A stretch of DNA of 22,073 nucleotides, taken from Firmicutes bacterium UBA2296. Its GTDB lineage: Bacteria > Bacillota > UBA994. Position 1 is the stretch's first letter. Every line of letters starts with the position of its first letter. The translations under genes and the position numbers were made by a program. A model generated the notes under the pieces. That model searched no databases. It had not been told where the DNA came from and was given only the letters and a program-made list of their open reading frames with translations. The stretch lies in NCBI GenBank assembly GCA_002345475.1, contig DDWC01000116.1:8802-30874 (forward strand). Reading direction: 5' to 3'. Positions 12,732 to 19,323 of this stretch are shown here, piece by piece.

Positions 12732-13640
12732 ATGAAGCTACATGTGATCACTTTGCCTTATAACGTACATGGGAAGGGCAGGGGAGGCGCCTCGGGCCCG
12801 GCGGCCTTGCTTGATGCCGGGTTGTTGGACGGCCTGGCGGAAACCGGGTTCACCGTCGCCGGCGTGACTGACGTGGCACTGACCGCCGAGGAGGAAGAGC
12901 AGTACGGCGGGTGGAACCGCGTAGCTTTGGGCAACGCCCATCTCTGCCAAGCTGTTTCAGGAGTTGCCGAAGATGAAGCAAGCTTTATCCTGGGTTTGCT
13001 GGCGGACTGCAATGGAGTTCTCGGTGTGCTGGGAGGTTTGCAGCAGGCCGAGGACCCGAGACGCCCCAAACGCGTTGGTCTGGTATATGTGGACGCCCAC
13101 GGGGATTACAATACGCCGGAGACCAGCCCGAGTGGTATGCTGGGCGGGATGCCTGTGGCCGTGGCGGCGGGCAAGGCCCTCACAAACCTGCGGCTTGCCA
13201 GTGGCATCAAAGTTCCGCTGCAGTCGCCCGACATAATCCTTGCGGGGATGAGGGACCTTGACCCGCCGGAGCGCAAGATGATCGAAGATGACGGCCTGGT
13301 CATCATTCGAGAGCATGACATGATCGAGGAGAGCACCGCCTTTCATGAGGCCATGGAATACCTCAGCGACCGTGAAGATGTTATCTACGTTCATGTGGAT
13401 CTGGACATACTGGACCCAGCCGTGGCACCCGCGGCCGGGTTGCCTTCTCCCGGCGGGTTGACGGGGGAGCAACTGGGGAAAGCCCTGGCCGCTATGCTGC
13501 GTTATCCCAAAGTGCGAGCCCTGGCCTGCGTGTCCTATAATAGCGACGCTGACAGGACCGGTCAGACAATGGAAGAAGTGTCGAAGGCGATTAAGATGGG
13601 ACTGGAAGCGTTAAGGGGCAGGGAGGCTGCTAGTCTTTAG
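12732..13640 (+). CDS. Arginase/agmatinase-fold protein with missing active-site residues
   Basis: ATG 12732 follows GGGAGGT by 4 nt. The 302-residue protein is of normal family length. It keeps DAHGDYNTP (D121, H123, D125) and HVDLDILDP (D223, D225), the core of the dimanganese site. But the GGDHS motif that supplies the first manganese His is GGLQQ (101-105), the HG in the catalytic SGN-x-HGMP is GG (138-139), and the guanidinium-binding Glu of the EVNP region is S in VSYNSDAD. It is thus unlikely to be a standard arginase, agmatinase or formimidoylglutamase; it may use one metal or another substrate, or be catalytically inert. It is divergent from the amidohydrolase. The stop codon lies in a heptamer array (from 13632). 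Confidence 0.85.
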   Translation: MKLHVITLPYNVHGKGRGGASGPAALLDAGLLDGLAETGFTVAGVTDVALTAEEEEQYGGWNRVALGNAHLCQAVSGVAEDEASFILGLLADCNGVLGVLGGLQQAEDPRRPKRVGLVYVDAHGDYNTPETSPSGMLGGMPVAVAAGKALTNLRLASGIKVPLQSPDIILAGMRDLDPPERKMIEDDGLVIIREHDMIEESTAFHEAMEYLSDREDVIYVHVDLDILDPAVAPAAGLPSPGGLTGEQLGKALAAMLRYPKVRALACVSYNSDADRTGQTMEEVSKAIKMGLEALRGREAASL

Positions 13641-13836
13641 TTCTTAGCTCCTGGCGAGAACGCTCATGATGACTCAGAAAAAGCGACAGGAGAACGGCAT
13701 AGGTGCCCGTTCCCCTGTCCCCAAAACCCGTTCTTTGTTTCGTTCCCAACTACCAAGAGCTAAGAGCTAAGAGCTAAGGCTAGGAGCTCTCTTCTTCATT
13801 CCGTCCCACCAAGCGCCAAGCGCCAAGCGCCAACCG
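13632..13836. repeat. Heptamer repeat element C, between convergent genes
   Basis: The left array is AGTCTTT, AGTTCTT, AGCTCCT (13632-13652) and includes the stop of the arginase-fold gene. The right array in reverse orientation is CAAGAGC, TAAGAGC, TAAGAGC, TAAGGCT, AGGAGCT (13754-13788), followed by CCAAGCG three times and CCAACCG (13809-13836). Left and right arms can pair. The segment between them carries the hairpin at 13685-13719. No gene is visible in 13641-13852. Confidence 0.75.
13685..13719. repeat. REP-like hairpin inside element C
   Basis: GACAGGAGAACGG (13685-13697) pairs with CCGTTCCCCTGTC (13707-13719), 13 positions with one mismatch, around a 9-nt loop. It resembles the GGGGACAG...CTGTCCCC palindromes found as dispersed repeats in some Clostridia (recalled, not searched). 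No T run follows, so it is not a typical intrinsic terminator. Confidence 0.5.
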
Positions 13837-13852
13837 CCCGCCCTCCTCGCCC

Positions 13853-15172
13853 CTAAAGCTTCACTATCCCAGCCTTGCCATCGAACACGATTTCTGTGCC
13901 AAAAGGTTTCGAGAGATCCGCAAGTTGGCTAATGATGTTTTCGGCTGCGTCGCCGCTTGCGAGCAGAGGTCTGCCTCGCACCGTGCGTGATTTACCGAAA
14001 CCGAGGGTGATGGGGTAGAGGGTCAGCTCGACCAGCTCGCCAGCTTCGTAGCGGCACTTGGGGACAAAGCTCTGCCAGTAGCGTTCAGCTGACGGAAAGC
14101 TCTTCTTGCCGTTGTCGCTGCGTTTGTCGTAGTAGTCGGCCGGTGTCGCATAGTGGTCAAGGCCGACGCGGTCGTAAGAATCAGCGGGGAACTTGTACAC
14201 CAGATCATTCTGGAAGACAAAGTTGCCCAGGCTGTAGAAGATGGGCCGCTTCTTGTATATTTCGATTCCCCGCATGATGTGAGGGCCGTGTCCCAGGAAG
14301 GCGTCCACACCGGCATCTACGCAGGCTCTGGCGAAACCTTGATGGAAACTGGCGGGTTGCCAGGGAGTGTCTCCGCTTTCATGCCAGTGCATGCTGTAAG
14401 CTACGAAATCACTCTGACGCCGGGCGTCAGATATCCATTTGATGTTCCCGTCGAGATCAGCCTTCTCGACCTCTGTGTACACGCCGGGCTTTTCGCCCAC
14501 CACAAACTTCTGCCCGGCGAAAGTCAATTCGCCTTCTTTGTCAGCGGGTTGCCAGCCAGATTGCACCATGTAGGACTTGCGACCTTCCAGGCCGATGTTG
14601 GTGCTGATCTTCTTCAGAGCCGATAGATCTTCCGGCGAAACAACATGTTGAGTCTTAAAACGCACCGGGTTCAGTCCCGGGCGGCCCTGCATGTCAGGGC
14701 GCTGGTCTCCGGCACGTCCGTGGGAGGCAAAACTGGATGAAGCCGCCAGGAACGAAACGCGACCTTCCTTGATGTCCAGATATGCCGGTGATCTCGCTTC
14801 TGCCAGGTTCTTGCCCACGCCGGCGTGACAGAGGTCGGCTTCGGTGAGCAGTTCCTTGGTGCGCAGCATGGCTTCGGTGCCATAATCCAGGGAATGGTTG
14901 TTGGCGATATTGAGCAGGTTAAAACCCATCCACTTCAGCTCGTCGATAATCCAGGGTCCCAGTTGCGCGTACGTCCCGCCGCTTTCTGCCACCGGAAAAC
15001 CGCGGTGTTCGTGGATGAGCTGTTCGAAGTTGGTGAACCTGATATGTGCGTCCCGCACAATGTCCCACAGTTTAGCGTACTCAGGCTCGTCGTACAGGGA
15101 AAGCTTGCGTCCGACAAATAGATCGCCGGTGACTGTCAGGGTGAAATTGCGTTTTTCGTCGTAATAATGCAC
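13853..15172 (-). CDS. CapA/PgsA-like calcineurin-type phosphoesterase
   Basis: GTG 15172 follows AGAAAGGGG by 8 nt. The 439-residue protein has the CapA (poly-gamma-glutamate synthesis) metallophosphoesterase signature: VTGDLFVGR near residue 14, FTNFEQLI near 47, LNIANNHSLDYG near 87, YSMHWHESGD, DAFLGHGPH and PIFYSLGNFVF. True CapA/PgsA proteins are membrane-anchored; this one has neither signal peptide nor helix at its start (MHYYDEKRNFTLTVTGD), so it is cytosolic. No capB or capC neighbour exists, so capsule synthesis is not supported. Orphan cytosolic CapA homologues have no agreed substrate. It is divergent from msrB. A GTTCG-N5-CGAAC inverted repeat (15210-15224) lies in the shared upstream region. 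Confidence 0.85.
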   Translation of the reverse strand: MHYYDEKRNFTLTVTGDLFVGRKLSLYDEPEYAKLWDIVRDAHIRFTNFEQLIHEHRGFPVAESGGTYAQLGPWIIDELKWMGFNLLNIANNHSLDYGTEAMLRTKELLTEADLCHAGVGKNLAEARSPAYLDIKEGRVSFLAASSSFASHGRAGDQRPDMQGRPGLNPVRFKTQHVVSPEDLSALKKISTNIGLEGRKSYMVQSGWQPADKEGELTFAGQKFVVGEKPGVYTEVEKADLDGNIKWISDARRQSDFVAYSMHWHESGDTPWQPASFHQGFARACVDAGVDAFLGHGPHIMRGIEIYKKRPIFYSLGNFVFQNDLVYKFPADSYDRVGLDHYATPADYYDKRSDNGKKSFPSAERYWQSFVPKCRYEAGELVELTLYPITLGFGKSRTVRGRPLLASGDAAENIISQLADLSKPFGTEIVFDGKAGIVKL

Positions 15173-15261
15173 TGCATAAGCCCCTTTCTGGCATTGAGTT
15201 ATCTAAATAGTTCGTGAGTCGAACCGCCAATACCTGCATAGGAATATAGGGAGGTAACAGT

Positions 15262-15684
15262 ATGAAGGATCAATTCCCGGTTACCAAGACAGACGCTGAG
15301 TGGAAAGCCGAACTGGAGCCACTTACCTACCACGTTATGCGCGAGCATGGCACCGAGCCTCCTTTTAAGAATGAGTACAATAGGCACAAGGCCAAGGGCA
15401 TCTACTTCTGTCGTGCCTGTGGTGCAGCTCTCTTCAGCTCCGAAAGCAAGTTCGAGTCCGGATCGGGCTGGCCCAGTTTCTCTGCCCCCATAGCAGAAAG
15501 CAGCGTGGGCAGAGAGATGGATTACCGCATGGGTTTGGTGCGGGTCTCCATCTTCTGCCGACGCTGCGGCGGTCATATCGGTCACGTGTTCCCTGACGGC
15601 CCGCGGCCGACAGGGGAGAGACATTGTACAAATTCGGCGGCACTGAAATTTATACCAGCTTCTGAGCTGCAGGAGAACAGCTAG
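15262..15684 (+). CDS. msrB: Peptide methionine-R-sulfoxide reductase MsrB
   Basis: ATG 15262 follows GGGAGGT by 7 nt. The 140-residue stand-alone MsrB has its zinc cysteines C50/C53 (FCRAC) and C99/C102 (FCRRC), the substrate pocket GSGWPSF, and catalytic C122 in RHCTNSAALKF. It reduces methionine-R-sulfoxide in proteins with thioredoxin. The catalytic residue is an ordinary TGT cysteine, not selenocysteine, despite the selenoprotein elsewhere in the window. Family identification is certain; its place beside a CapA-like gene gives no further clue. Confidence 0.97.
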   Translation: MKDQFPVTKTDAEWKAELEPLTYHVMREHGTEPPFKNEYNRHKAKGIYFCRACGAALFSSESKFESGSGWPSFSAPIAESSVGREMDYRMGLVRVSIFCRRCGGHIGHVFPDGPRPTGERHCTNSAALKFIPASELQENS

Positions 15685-15693
15685 GGGGTACGA

Positions 15694-15743
15694 CAGCCTG
15701 ATTAGGTACTGATTCAGCTGATGAGGCGCTGATGTTGAGCCGC
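15694..15743. repeat. CTGAT-type repeat, copy 2
   Basis: This 50-bp segment, with CTGAT at roughly 10-bp intervals, aligns along its whole length with 11313-11361 (about four fifths identical by eye). Both copies sit just before heptamer arrays in convergent junctions. Confidence 0.6.
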
Positions 15744-15767
15744 AAGGCTCCAGGCGGAAGGATTTGG

Positions 15768-15876
15768 GGCTCTTAGCTGTCAGCTCTTAGCTCTTAGTAG
15801 CCACTAAGAACCGAGCTAGGACCATCCTTCTCCGGTGGATTCAGCTTCCAAGAGCTAGGAGCCAAGAGCCAACAGC
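15768..15876. repeat. Heptamer repeat element D, between convergent genes
   Basis: The left array is GGCTCTT, AGCTGTC, AGCTCTT, AGCTCTT (15768-15795). The right array in reverse orientation is CAAGAGC, TAGGAGC, CAAGAGC, CAACAGC (15849-15876). The arms are complementary over most of their length, with a 53-bp middle bounded by pairable CCAC/GTGG. It lies between msrB and proS, and no gene is visible in 15685-15935. Confidence 0.75.
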
Positions 15877-15885
15877 CCCTTGCCA

Positions 15886-15939
15886 AACGTCTAACGTTTA
15901 ATGTTTTTTGTTTTTTGTTTCTAAGCACTTCGTGCTTAG
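15886..15939. repeat. Second heptamer array plus CTAAGCAC hairpin
   Basis: Five consecutive 7-mers AACGTCT, AACGTTT, AATGTTT, TTTGTTT, TTTGTTT (15886-15920) drift step by step into a T-rich tract. The hairpin CTAAGCAC-TTC-GTGCTTAG (15921-15939) follows and overlaps the stop codon of proS. After the long element D stem, the T-rich tract could end msrB transcription. Confidence 0.55.
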
Positions 15940-17390
15940 TACGCCCTTGCCAACCACACCGTGTGTTTGGCCGGCTTGCAGCAGGCGATGCAGGTGGTCT
16001 TGTGAACCGGAGCTTCAAACGGGATATTGCGTGTGGTGAACTTCGTTTCGGCCTTGACTTTGGCTTCACACTCATCATCACCACACCAGCCAGCCAGCAC
16101 CCAGCCGGCCAGTGCCCCGCAGCTCTCAGACGAAGCGATGTGTCTCTGCAAATCGCCCATGCTTTCCACGCCCAGGTGACAGTTCGCCTGCAGGAAAGCG
16201 TGGGCTTTTTTGTACATGTTGATCTGGATCTCGTCCAGCAGCATTTTTACCCTGGCCACGATATTCTCCAGGCTGGCCGGGGTCTTTTCGCCGGTGTCAC
16301 GGCGCACCAGCACGCACTGGTTGGCTTCTACGTCTCTGGGTCCCAGTTCCAGTCTGATGGGAACGCCGCGCATTTCCCATTCGTTGAACTTCCAGCCGGG
16401 AGTTTCTTCACGCAGGTCGGCACGTACGCGAATACCGGCATTGGCGAGAGATTCCCGCAGCGGCTCAAAGCGCTCCATAACTTTCTCCCGCAGTTTCGGC
16501 GGACCAATGGGGATCATAATGACCTGAGTCGGAGCCAGTTTGGGGGGCAGGGCCAAACCCTTGTCGTCTCCGTGCACCATTACCAAAGCGCCGATCATGC
16601 GCGTTGAAACACCCCAGGAAGTGGTGTAGACGTGCTTGTGGGTATTGTCGCGGTCCAGGAAGGTAATGTCGAAACCCTTGGAAAAGTTCTGGCCCAGGTA
16701 ATGGGATGTGCCGGCCTGGAGAGCCTTGCCATCCTTCATCATGCCTTCGATGGAATACGTGTCCACAGCTCCGGCGAATCTTTCGGAGGGCGTCTTCTTG
16801 CCCTTGACCACAGGCATGGCCATATCGTTTTCGGCAAAGTCAGCGTATATGTCCAGCATTTGCAGGGTTTCTGCCTCGGCCTCTTCCTGGGTGGCGTGGG
16901 CAGTATGGCCTTCCTGCCAGAGGAACTCAGAGGTGCGCAGGAAGGGGAGGGTGCGCTTTTCCCAACGGAAGACGTTCGCCCACTGGTTGAGCAGCATGGG
17001 CAAATCGCGATAGCTCTGGATCCATTTGCTGTACATATGGCCAATCATGGTCTCCGAGGTCGGGCGCAGTGCCAGCCGCTCTTCCAGTTTCTCGCCGCCG
17101 GCCTCAGTCACCCAGGGTAGTTCAGGGTTGAAACCCTCGATGTGTTCCTTTTCCTTCTGCATGAAGCTCTCCGGTATCAGCATAGGGAAGTAGGCGTTGC
17201 GGTGCCCAGTGGCCTTGAAACGGCGGTCCAGACCAGCCTGGATGTGTTCCCACAGTTCGTACCCATCGGGCTTGAAAACGATGCAACCACGGACAGGCGC
17301 GTAGTCCATCAGGTCGGCCTTCTGGATTGTGTCAATGTACCAGGCCGAGAAGTCCTCGGTTTGCAGCGACGTCTTTTTCTCTTCAGACAT
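15936..17390 (-). CDS. proS: Prolyl-tRNA synthetase (short, archaeal/eukaryote-like type)
   Basis: ATG 17390 follows GGGAG with 9 nt spacing. The 484-residue class II synthetase charges tRNA-Pro with proline. Motif 2 is visible in the block RPTSETMIGHMYSKW through NVFRWEKRTLPFLRTSEFLWQEGHTAH, and motif 3 includes the ARMIGALVMVHGDDKGL-like region (TRMIGALVMVHGDD). After the anticodon-binding domain (APTQVIMIPIG onward) there is the zinc-binding C-terminal domain of the short type, with cysteines in AGWCGDDECEAK and CIACCKP, ending in a conserved Tyr (LARAY). There is no editing insertion. Expression is controlled by the Pro T-box directly upstream. Confidence 0.97.
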   Translation of the reverse strand: MSEEKKTSLQTEDFSAWYIDTIQKADLMDYAPVRGCIVFKPDGYELWEHIQAGLDRRFKATGHRNAYFPMLIPESFMQKEKEHIEGFNPELPWVTEAGGEKLEERLALRPTSETMIGHMYSKWIQSYRDLPMLLNQWANVFRWEKRTLPFLRTSEFLWQEGHTAHATQEEAEAETLQMLDIYADFAENDMAMPVVKGKKTPSERFAGAVDTYSIEGMMKDGKALQAGTSHYLGQNFSKGFDITFLDRDNTHKHVYTTSWGVSTRMIGALVMVHGDDKGLALPPKLAPTQVIMIPIGPPKLREKVMERFEPLRESLANAGIRVRADLREETPGWKFNEWEMRGVPIRLELGPRDVEANQCVLVRRDTGEKTPASLENIVARVKMLLDEIQINMYKKAHAFLQANCHLGVESMGDLQRHIASSESCGALAGWVLAGWCGDDECEAKVKAETKFTTRNIPFEAPVHKTTCIACCKPAKHTVWLARAY

Positions 17391-17424
17391 TTGATCAGCT
17401 CCCTTTCCAATTTTGCGGGGTAAA

Positions 17425-17634
17425 ACAAAAACTCCGTCCCACAAGGGACGGAGTCTATCCGCGGTACCACCCAAATTGATGTGTCATACACATCCACTCG
17501 ACGCCCTGTAACGTGGGCAACGGCCAGACTCATCGCCGGCAACTCCGGGGTGGGTGTGATTATCGTCGCCTCCGCGCTTTCACCAGCCGCACGGCTCTCT
17601 ACAGGCTCTACCATCACTGTCCCCTTCATAGCTT
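17425..17634 (-). promoter_or_regulatory. T-box riboswitch, proline specifier (CCC)
   Basis: On the minus strand the T-box core GGGTGGTACCGCGG lies at about 17472-17459. It is followed by a terminator stem ACTCCGTCCC/GGGACGGAGT (17457-17431) and TTTTTGTTTT. Stem I begins with TGAAGGGGACAGTGAT. There GTGAT pairs with ATCAC and GGGG with CCCC, leaving an internal loop ACA opposite ACCCA, whose CCC at 17554-17552 is the specifier codon (Pro) followed by the usual purine. Uncharged tRNA-Pro(GGG) should stabilise the antiterminator and allow proS transcription. Confidence 0.93.
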
Positions 17635-17640
17635 TGACTC

Positions 17641-17669
17641 AATATACCACGGTGTATAGTCTCCGTCAA
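17641..17669 (-). promoter_or_regulatory. Promoter of the T-box/proS transcript
   Basis: On the minus strand the -35 is TTGACG (17669-17664), the spacer is 17 bp, and the -10 is TATATT (17646-17641). The start near 17634 agrees with the beginning of T-box stem I. Confidence 0.85.
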
Positions 17670-17691
17670 GCGGGGCAATGCCTTGCCCCGC
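17670..17691. other. Perfect 9-bp GC-rich hairpin next to the proS promoter
   Basis: GCGGGGCAA (17670-17678) and TTGCCCCGC (17683-17691) pair perfectly around TGCC. It abuts the -35 box of proS. No T run follows on either strand, so it may be a protein-binding site rather than a terminator. A second small hairpin, ACGGT-CTA-ACCGT followed by TTTT (17735-17750), lies just before the ribosome site of the MATE-like gene. Confidence 0.5.
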
Positions 17692-17765
17692 ATCCATCGC
17701 CTGTGGTAGGATTGTTTCGTAACACGATATTTTTACGGTCTAACCGTTTTGAGGAGTTGTGGGGC

Positions 17766-19064
17766 TTGCAGGCTAGACGAGTATCGGCAAGAGACTTGCT
17801 GATCTTCTTTATCCCTCTGGGAATTACGTCCATGCTCATGATGGGTTCACATTCCATTGTCAGTTCAGCTTTGGCCCGCACAGCCGACGCTGCTGCCGCT
17901 TTGGCGGCTTTTTCTGTGGCGCAGTCCATTTCCATGATGTTTGAGTCGCCCTGCTTCGCCCTGCGGCGTCTCTTTGTCTCCCAGATTGATGACCAGGATT
18001 CCTTTGCCACCTTGCTCAAAGTCACCGCCATCACCATTGGCTTTGTGGCCGCCATGCAGTTCACCATCGCTTATACCGTGCTGGGACGATATCTCTTCCT
18101 TAACCTTGTGGGCATCAGCGAAGATCTCCTGCCCAACACTCTGGCTGCCTACAGGGTATTCATGCTTTTGCCTGTGGCTTCCGCACTTCGTTCCAGCTAT
18201 CAGGGCCTGATCATTGTCAGCCGCAAGACGCATTATCTGACTATGAACATTCTCATCCGGCTGGGGACAATGATCGGCCTGGCGGCGCTATTTGCCAATA
18301 CTCAGATAGTCACCGGTGGCGCCGTAGGTGCCATTATCATGGTCAGTGGTATGTCTATTGAAGCTTTGATGGCCTTTGTCACAGGGAGGCGTTTGCGTCA
18401 CAAGCTTCCGCTCATACCGGAACGCGGCGAGAAGGTTGCTTTAGCCTCGGCCTGGATATTCTTCTTCCCTCTTATCGGCGCTCAGTTTGTGCAGAGTTTT
18501 GACCGCCTGTTTATCAGCGCCGGCCTGGCCCGTACAGTCAGCGCGGAGGTGTCTATCGCGGCTTATCAGGTGGCCTGGAGCACGGCCTGGATTTTTGCCT
18601 CCGTGGCTTTTAATATCCATCAGGTAGTGCTGGTATTTGTCAGGGATCAGGACAGCCTGAGGGCCGTCAAAAAGTTTGCCGTGTCTATAGGCGTGACTTT
18701 TAGTCTGCTACTCTTTGTTCTGTCGGTTACGCCGCTCGGGACCTACATACTCACCAATTGGATAGGCACCGAAGCTGAGATAACGCAACCCACCCTGCAA
18801 ATGCTGTCCCTTATTTCGGTGGTCCCCTTTATCCTGAGCAAGAGCGAAGTGTACGCCGGGATACTCATGCGTACCAAGCACACAATTCAGATGACCTACG
18901 CCAAAGTTGCTAACCTGGCCACCCTGGGGATCACCGTGCTGATCATTGGGTCCCTCTACCCGCAAGCCGGAGGCCTGCTGGCCGCTTTCAGTATGATAGC
19001 CGGCTACCTGGCCGAGTGGGCTGTGTTGTTCTACTTCGGGCGCAAGGCGTGTATGGAGATCTAG
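17766..19064 (+). CDS. MATE-like (MOP superfamily) membrane transporter
   Basis: TTG 17766 is chosen because GAGGAG lies 9 nt upstream; the open frame further back runs through the T-box region and is not coding. The 432-residue protein has about twelve membrane helices in two similar halves, starting at LLIFFIPLGITSMLMMGSHSI and, for the second half, WIFFFPLIGAQFVQSFDRLFIS. This is the layout of the MATE/MOP exporters, which move drugs or lipid-linked compounds using Na+ or H+ gradients. The family signature is weaker than in NorM, so a flippase-like role is possible. It is divergent from proS and ends with a bidirectional terminator inside element E. Confidence 0.75.
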   Translation: MQARRVSARDLLIFFIPLGITSMLMMGSHSIVSSALARTADAAAALAAFSVAQSISMMFESPCFALRRLFVSQIDDQDSFATLLKVTAITIGFVAAMQFTIAYTVLGRYLFLNLVGISEDLLPNTLAAYRVFMLLPVASALRSSYQGLIIVSRKTHYLTMNILIRLGTMIGLAALFANTQIVTGGAVGAIIMVSGMSIEALMAFVTGRRLRHKLPLIPERGEKVALASAWIFFFPLIGAQFVQSFDRLFISAGLARTVSAEVSIAAYQVAWSTAWIFASVAFNIHQVVLVFVRDQDSLRAVKKFAVSIGVTFSLLLFVLSVTPLGTYILTNWIGTEAEITQPTLQMLSLISVVPFILSKSEVYAGILMRTKHTIQMTYAKVANLATLGITVLIIGSLYPQAGGLLAAFSMIAGYLAEWAVLFYFGRKACMEI

Positions 19065-19099
19065 TAGGGAGTTCTAGAGTGTAGGCCCGGGGATTCAAA

Positions 19100-19268
19100 G
19101 GCTCTTAGTCGTTGGCTCTTAGCTCTTGGCGGTGGGAGACGATAGGCGATTGGAACGAAAAAACAGAGCTCATCGCTTAGCGCGTGGGCTCTTTTCGCTC
19201 CATATATAGGAATTCCATTGTTCTCGCTCCTCGAGGCTACCAAGAGCTAAGAGCTAGCAGCCAAGAGC
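19100..19268. repeat. Heptamer repeat element E, between convergent genes
   Basis: The left array is GGCTCTT, AGTCGTT, GGCTCTT, AGCTCTT (19100-19127). The right array in reverse orientation is CAAGAGC, TAAGAGC, TAGCAGC, CAAGAGC (19241-19268). The arms are almost fully complementary. The middle contains the terminator hairpin 19165-19192. No gene is visible in 19065-19323. Confidence 0.78.
19165..19192. terminator. Bidirectional terminator inside element E
   Basis: AGAGCTCATCGC (19165-19176) pairs with GCGCGTGGGCTCT (19180-19192), 12 pairs including two or three G-T and one bulged C, around TTA. TTT follows on the plus strand, and AAAAAAC precedes it, which is a T run on the minus strand. It fits termination of the MATE-like gene and of the exonuclease from the other side. 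Confidence 0.7.
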
Positions 19269-19290
19269 TCCCCCTCGAACTACCTCACCC

Positions 19291-19317
19291 GTCGCATGGC
19301 GCGTCGCGCCATGCGAC
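19291..19317. repeat. Perfect 13-bp hairpin after the exonuclease gene
   Basis: GTCGCATGGCGCG (19291-19303) and CGCGCCATGCGAC (19305-19317) are perfect reverse complements around a single T. It lies 6 bp beyond the stop of the minus-strand exonuclease. There is no T run on either side, so a REP-type element or mRNA 3'-end stabiliser is more likely than an intrinsic terminator. Confidence 0.6.
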
Positions 19318-19323
19318 CAGGGA

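Noticed and set aside
11388..13640. Histidine-degradation hutI/hutG pair
   Set aside because: The amidohydrolase is prolidase-like rather than clearly HutI, and the arginase-fold protein lacks the residues needed for formimidoylglutamate hydrolysis.
13754..13836. CRISPR array
   Set aside because: Units are 7 bp in direct tandem with no spacers, and no cas gene is present.
15210..15224. LexA (SOS) box
   Set aside because: The order is GTTCG...CGAAC; the Gram-positive SOS box is CGAAC...GTTCG with a 4-nt spacer.
15921..15939. Intrinsic terminator of proS
   Set aside because: On the minus strand the hairpin is followed by A-rich, not T-rich, sequence.
16632..17120. Plus-strand open frame opposite proS
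   Set aside because: It is a shadow of a highly conserved gene, with no ribosome site or family resemblance.
17309..17629. Minus-strand open frame across the proS leader
   Set aside because: It coincides with the T-box riboswitch and the start of proS in another frame, and its protein has no family features.
17481..17765. Long N-terminal extension of the MATE-like gene
   Set aside because: The extension would be translated antisense to the T-box and has no membrane or family features. TTG 17766 with GAGGAG fits the family start.
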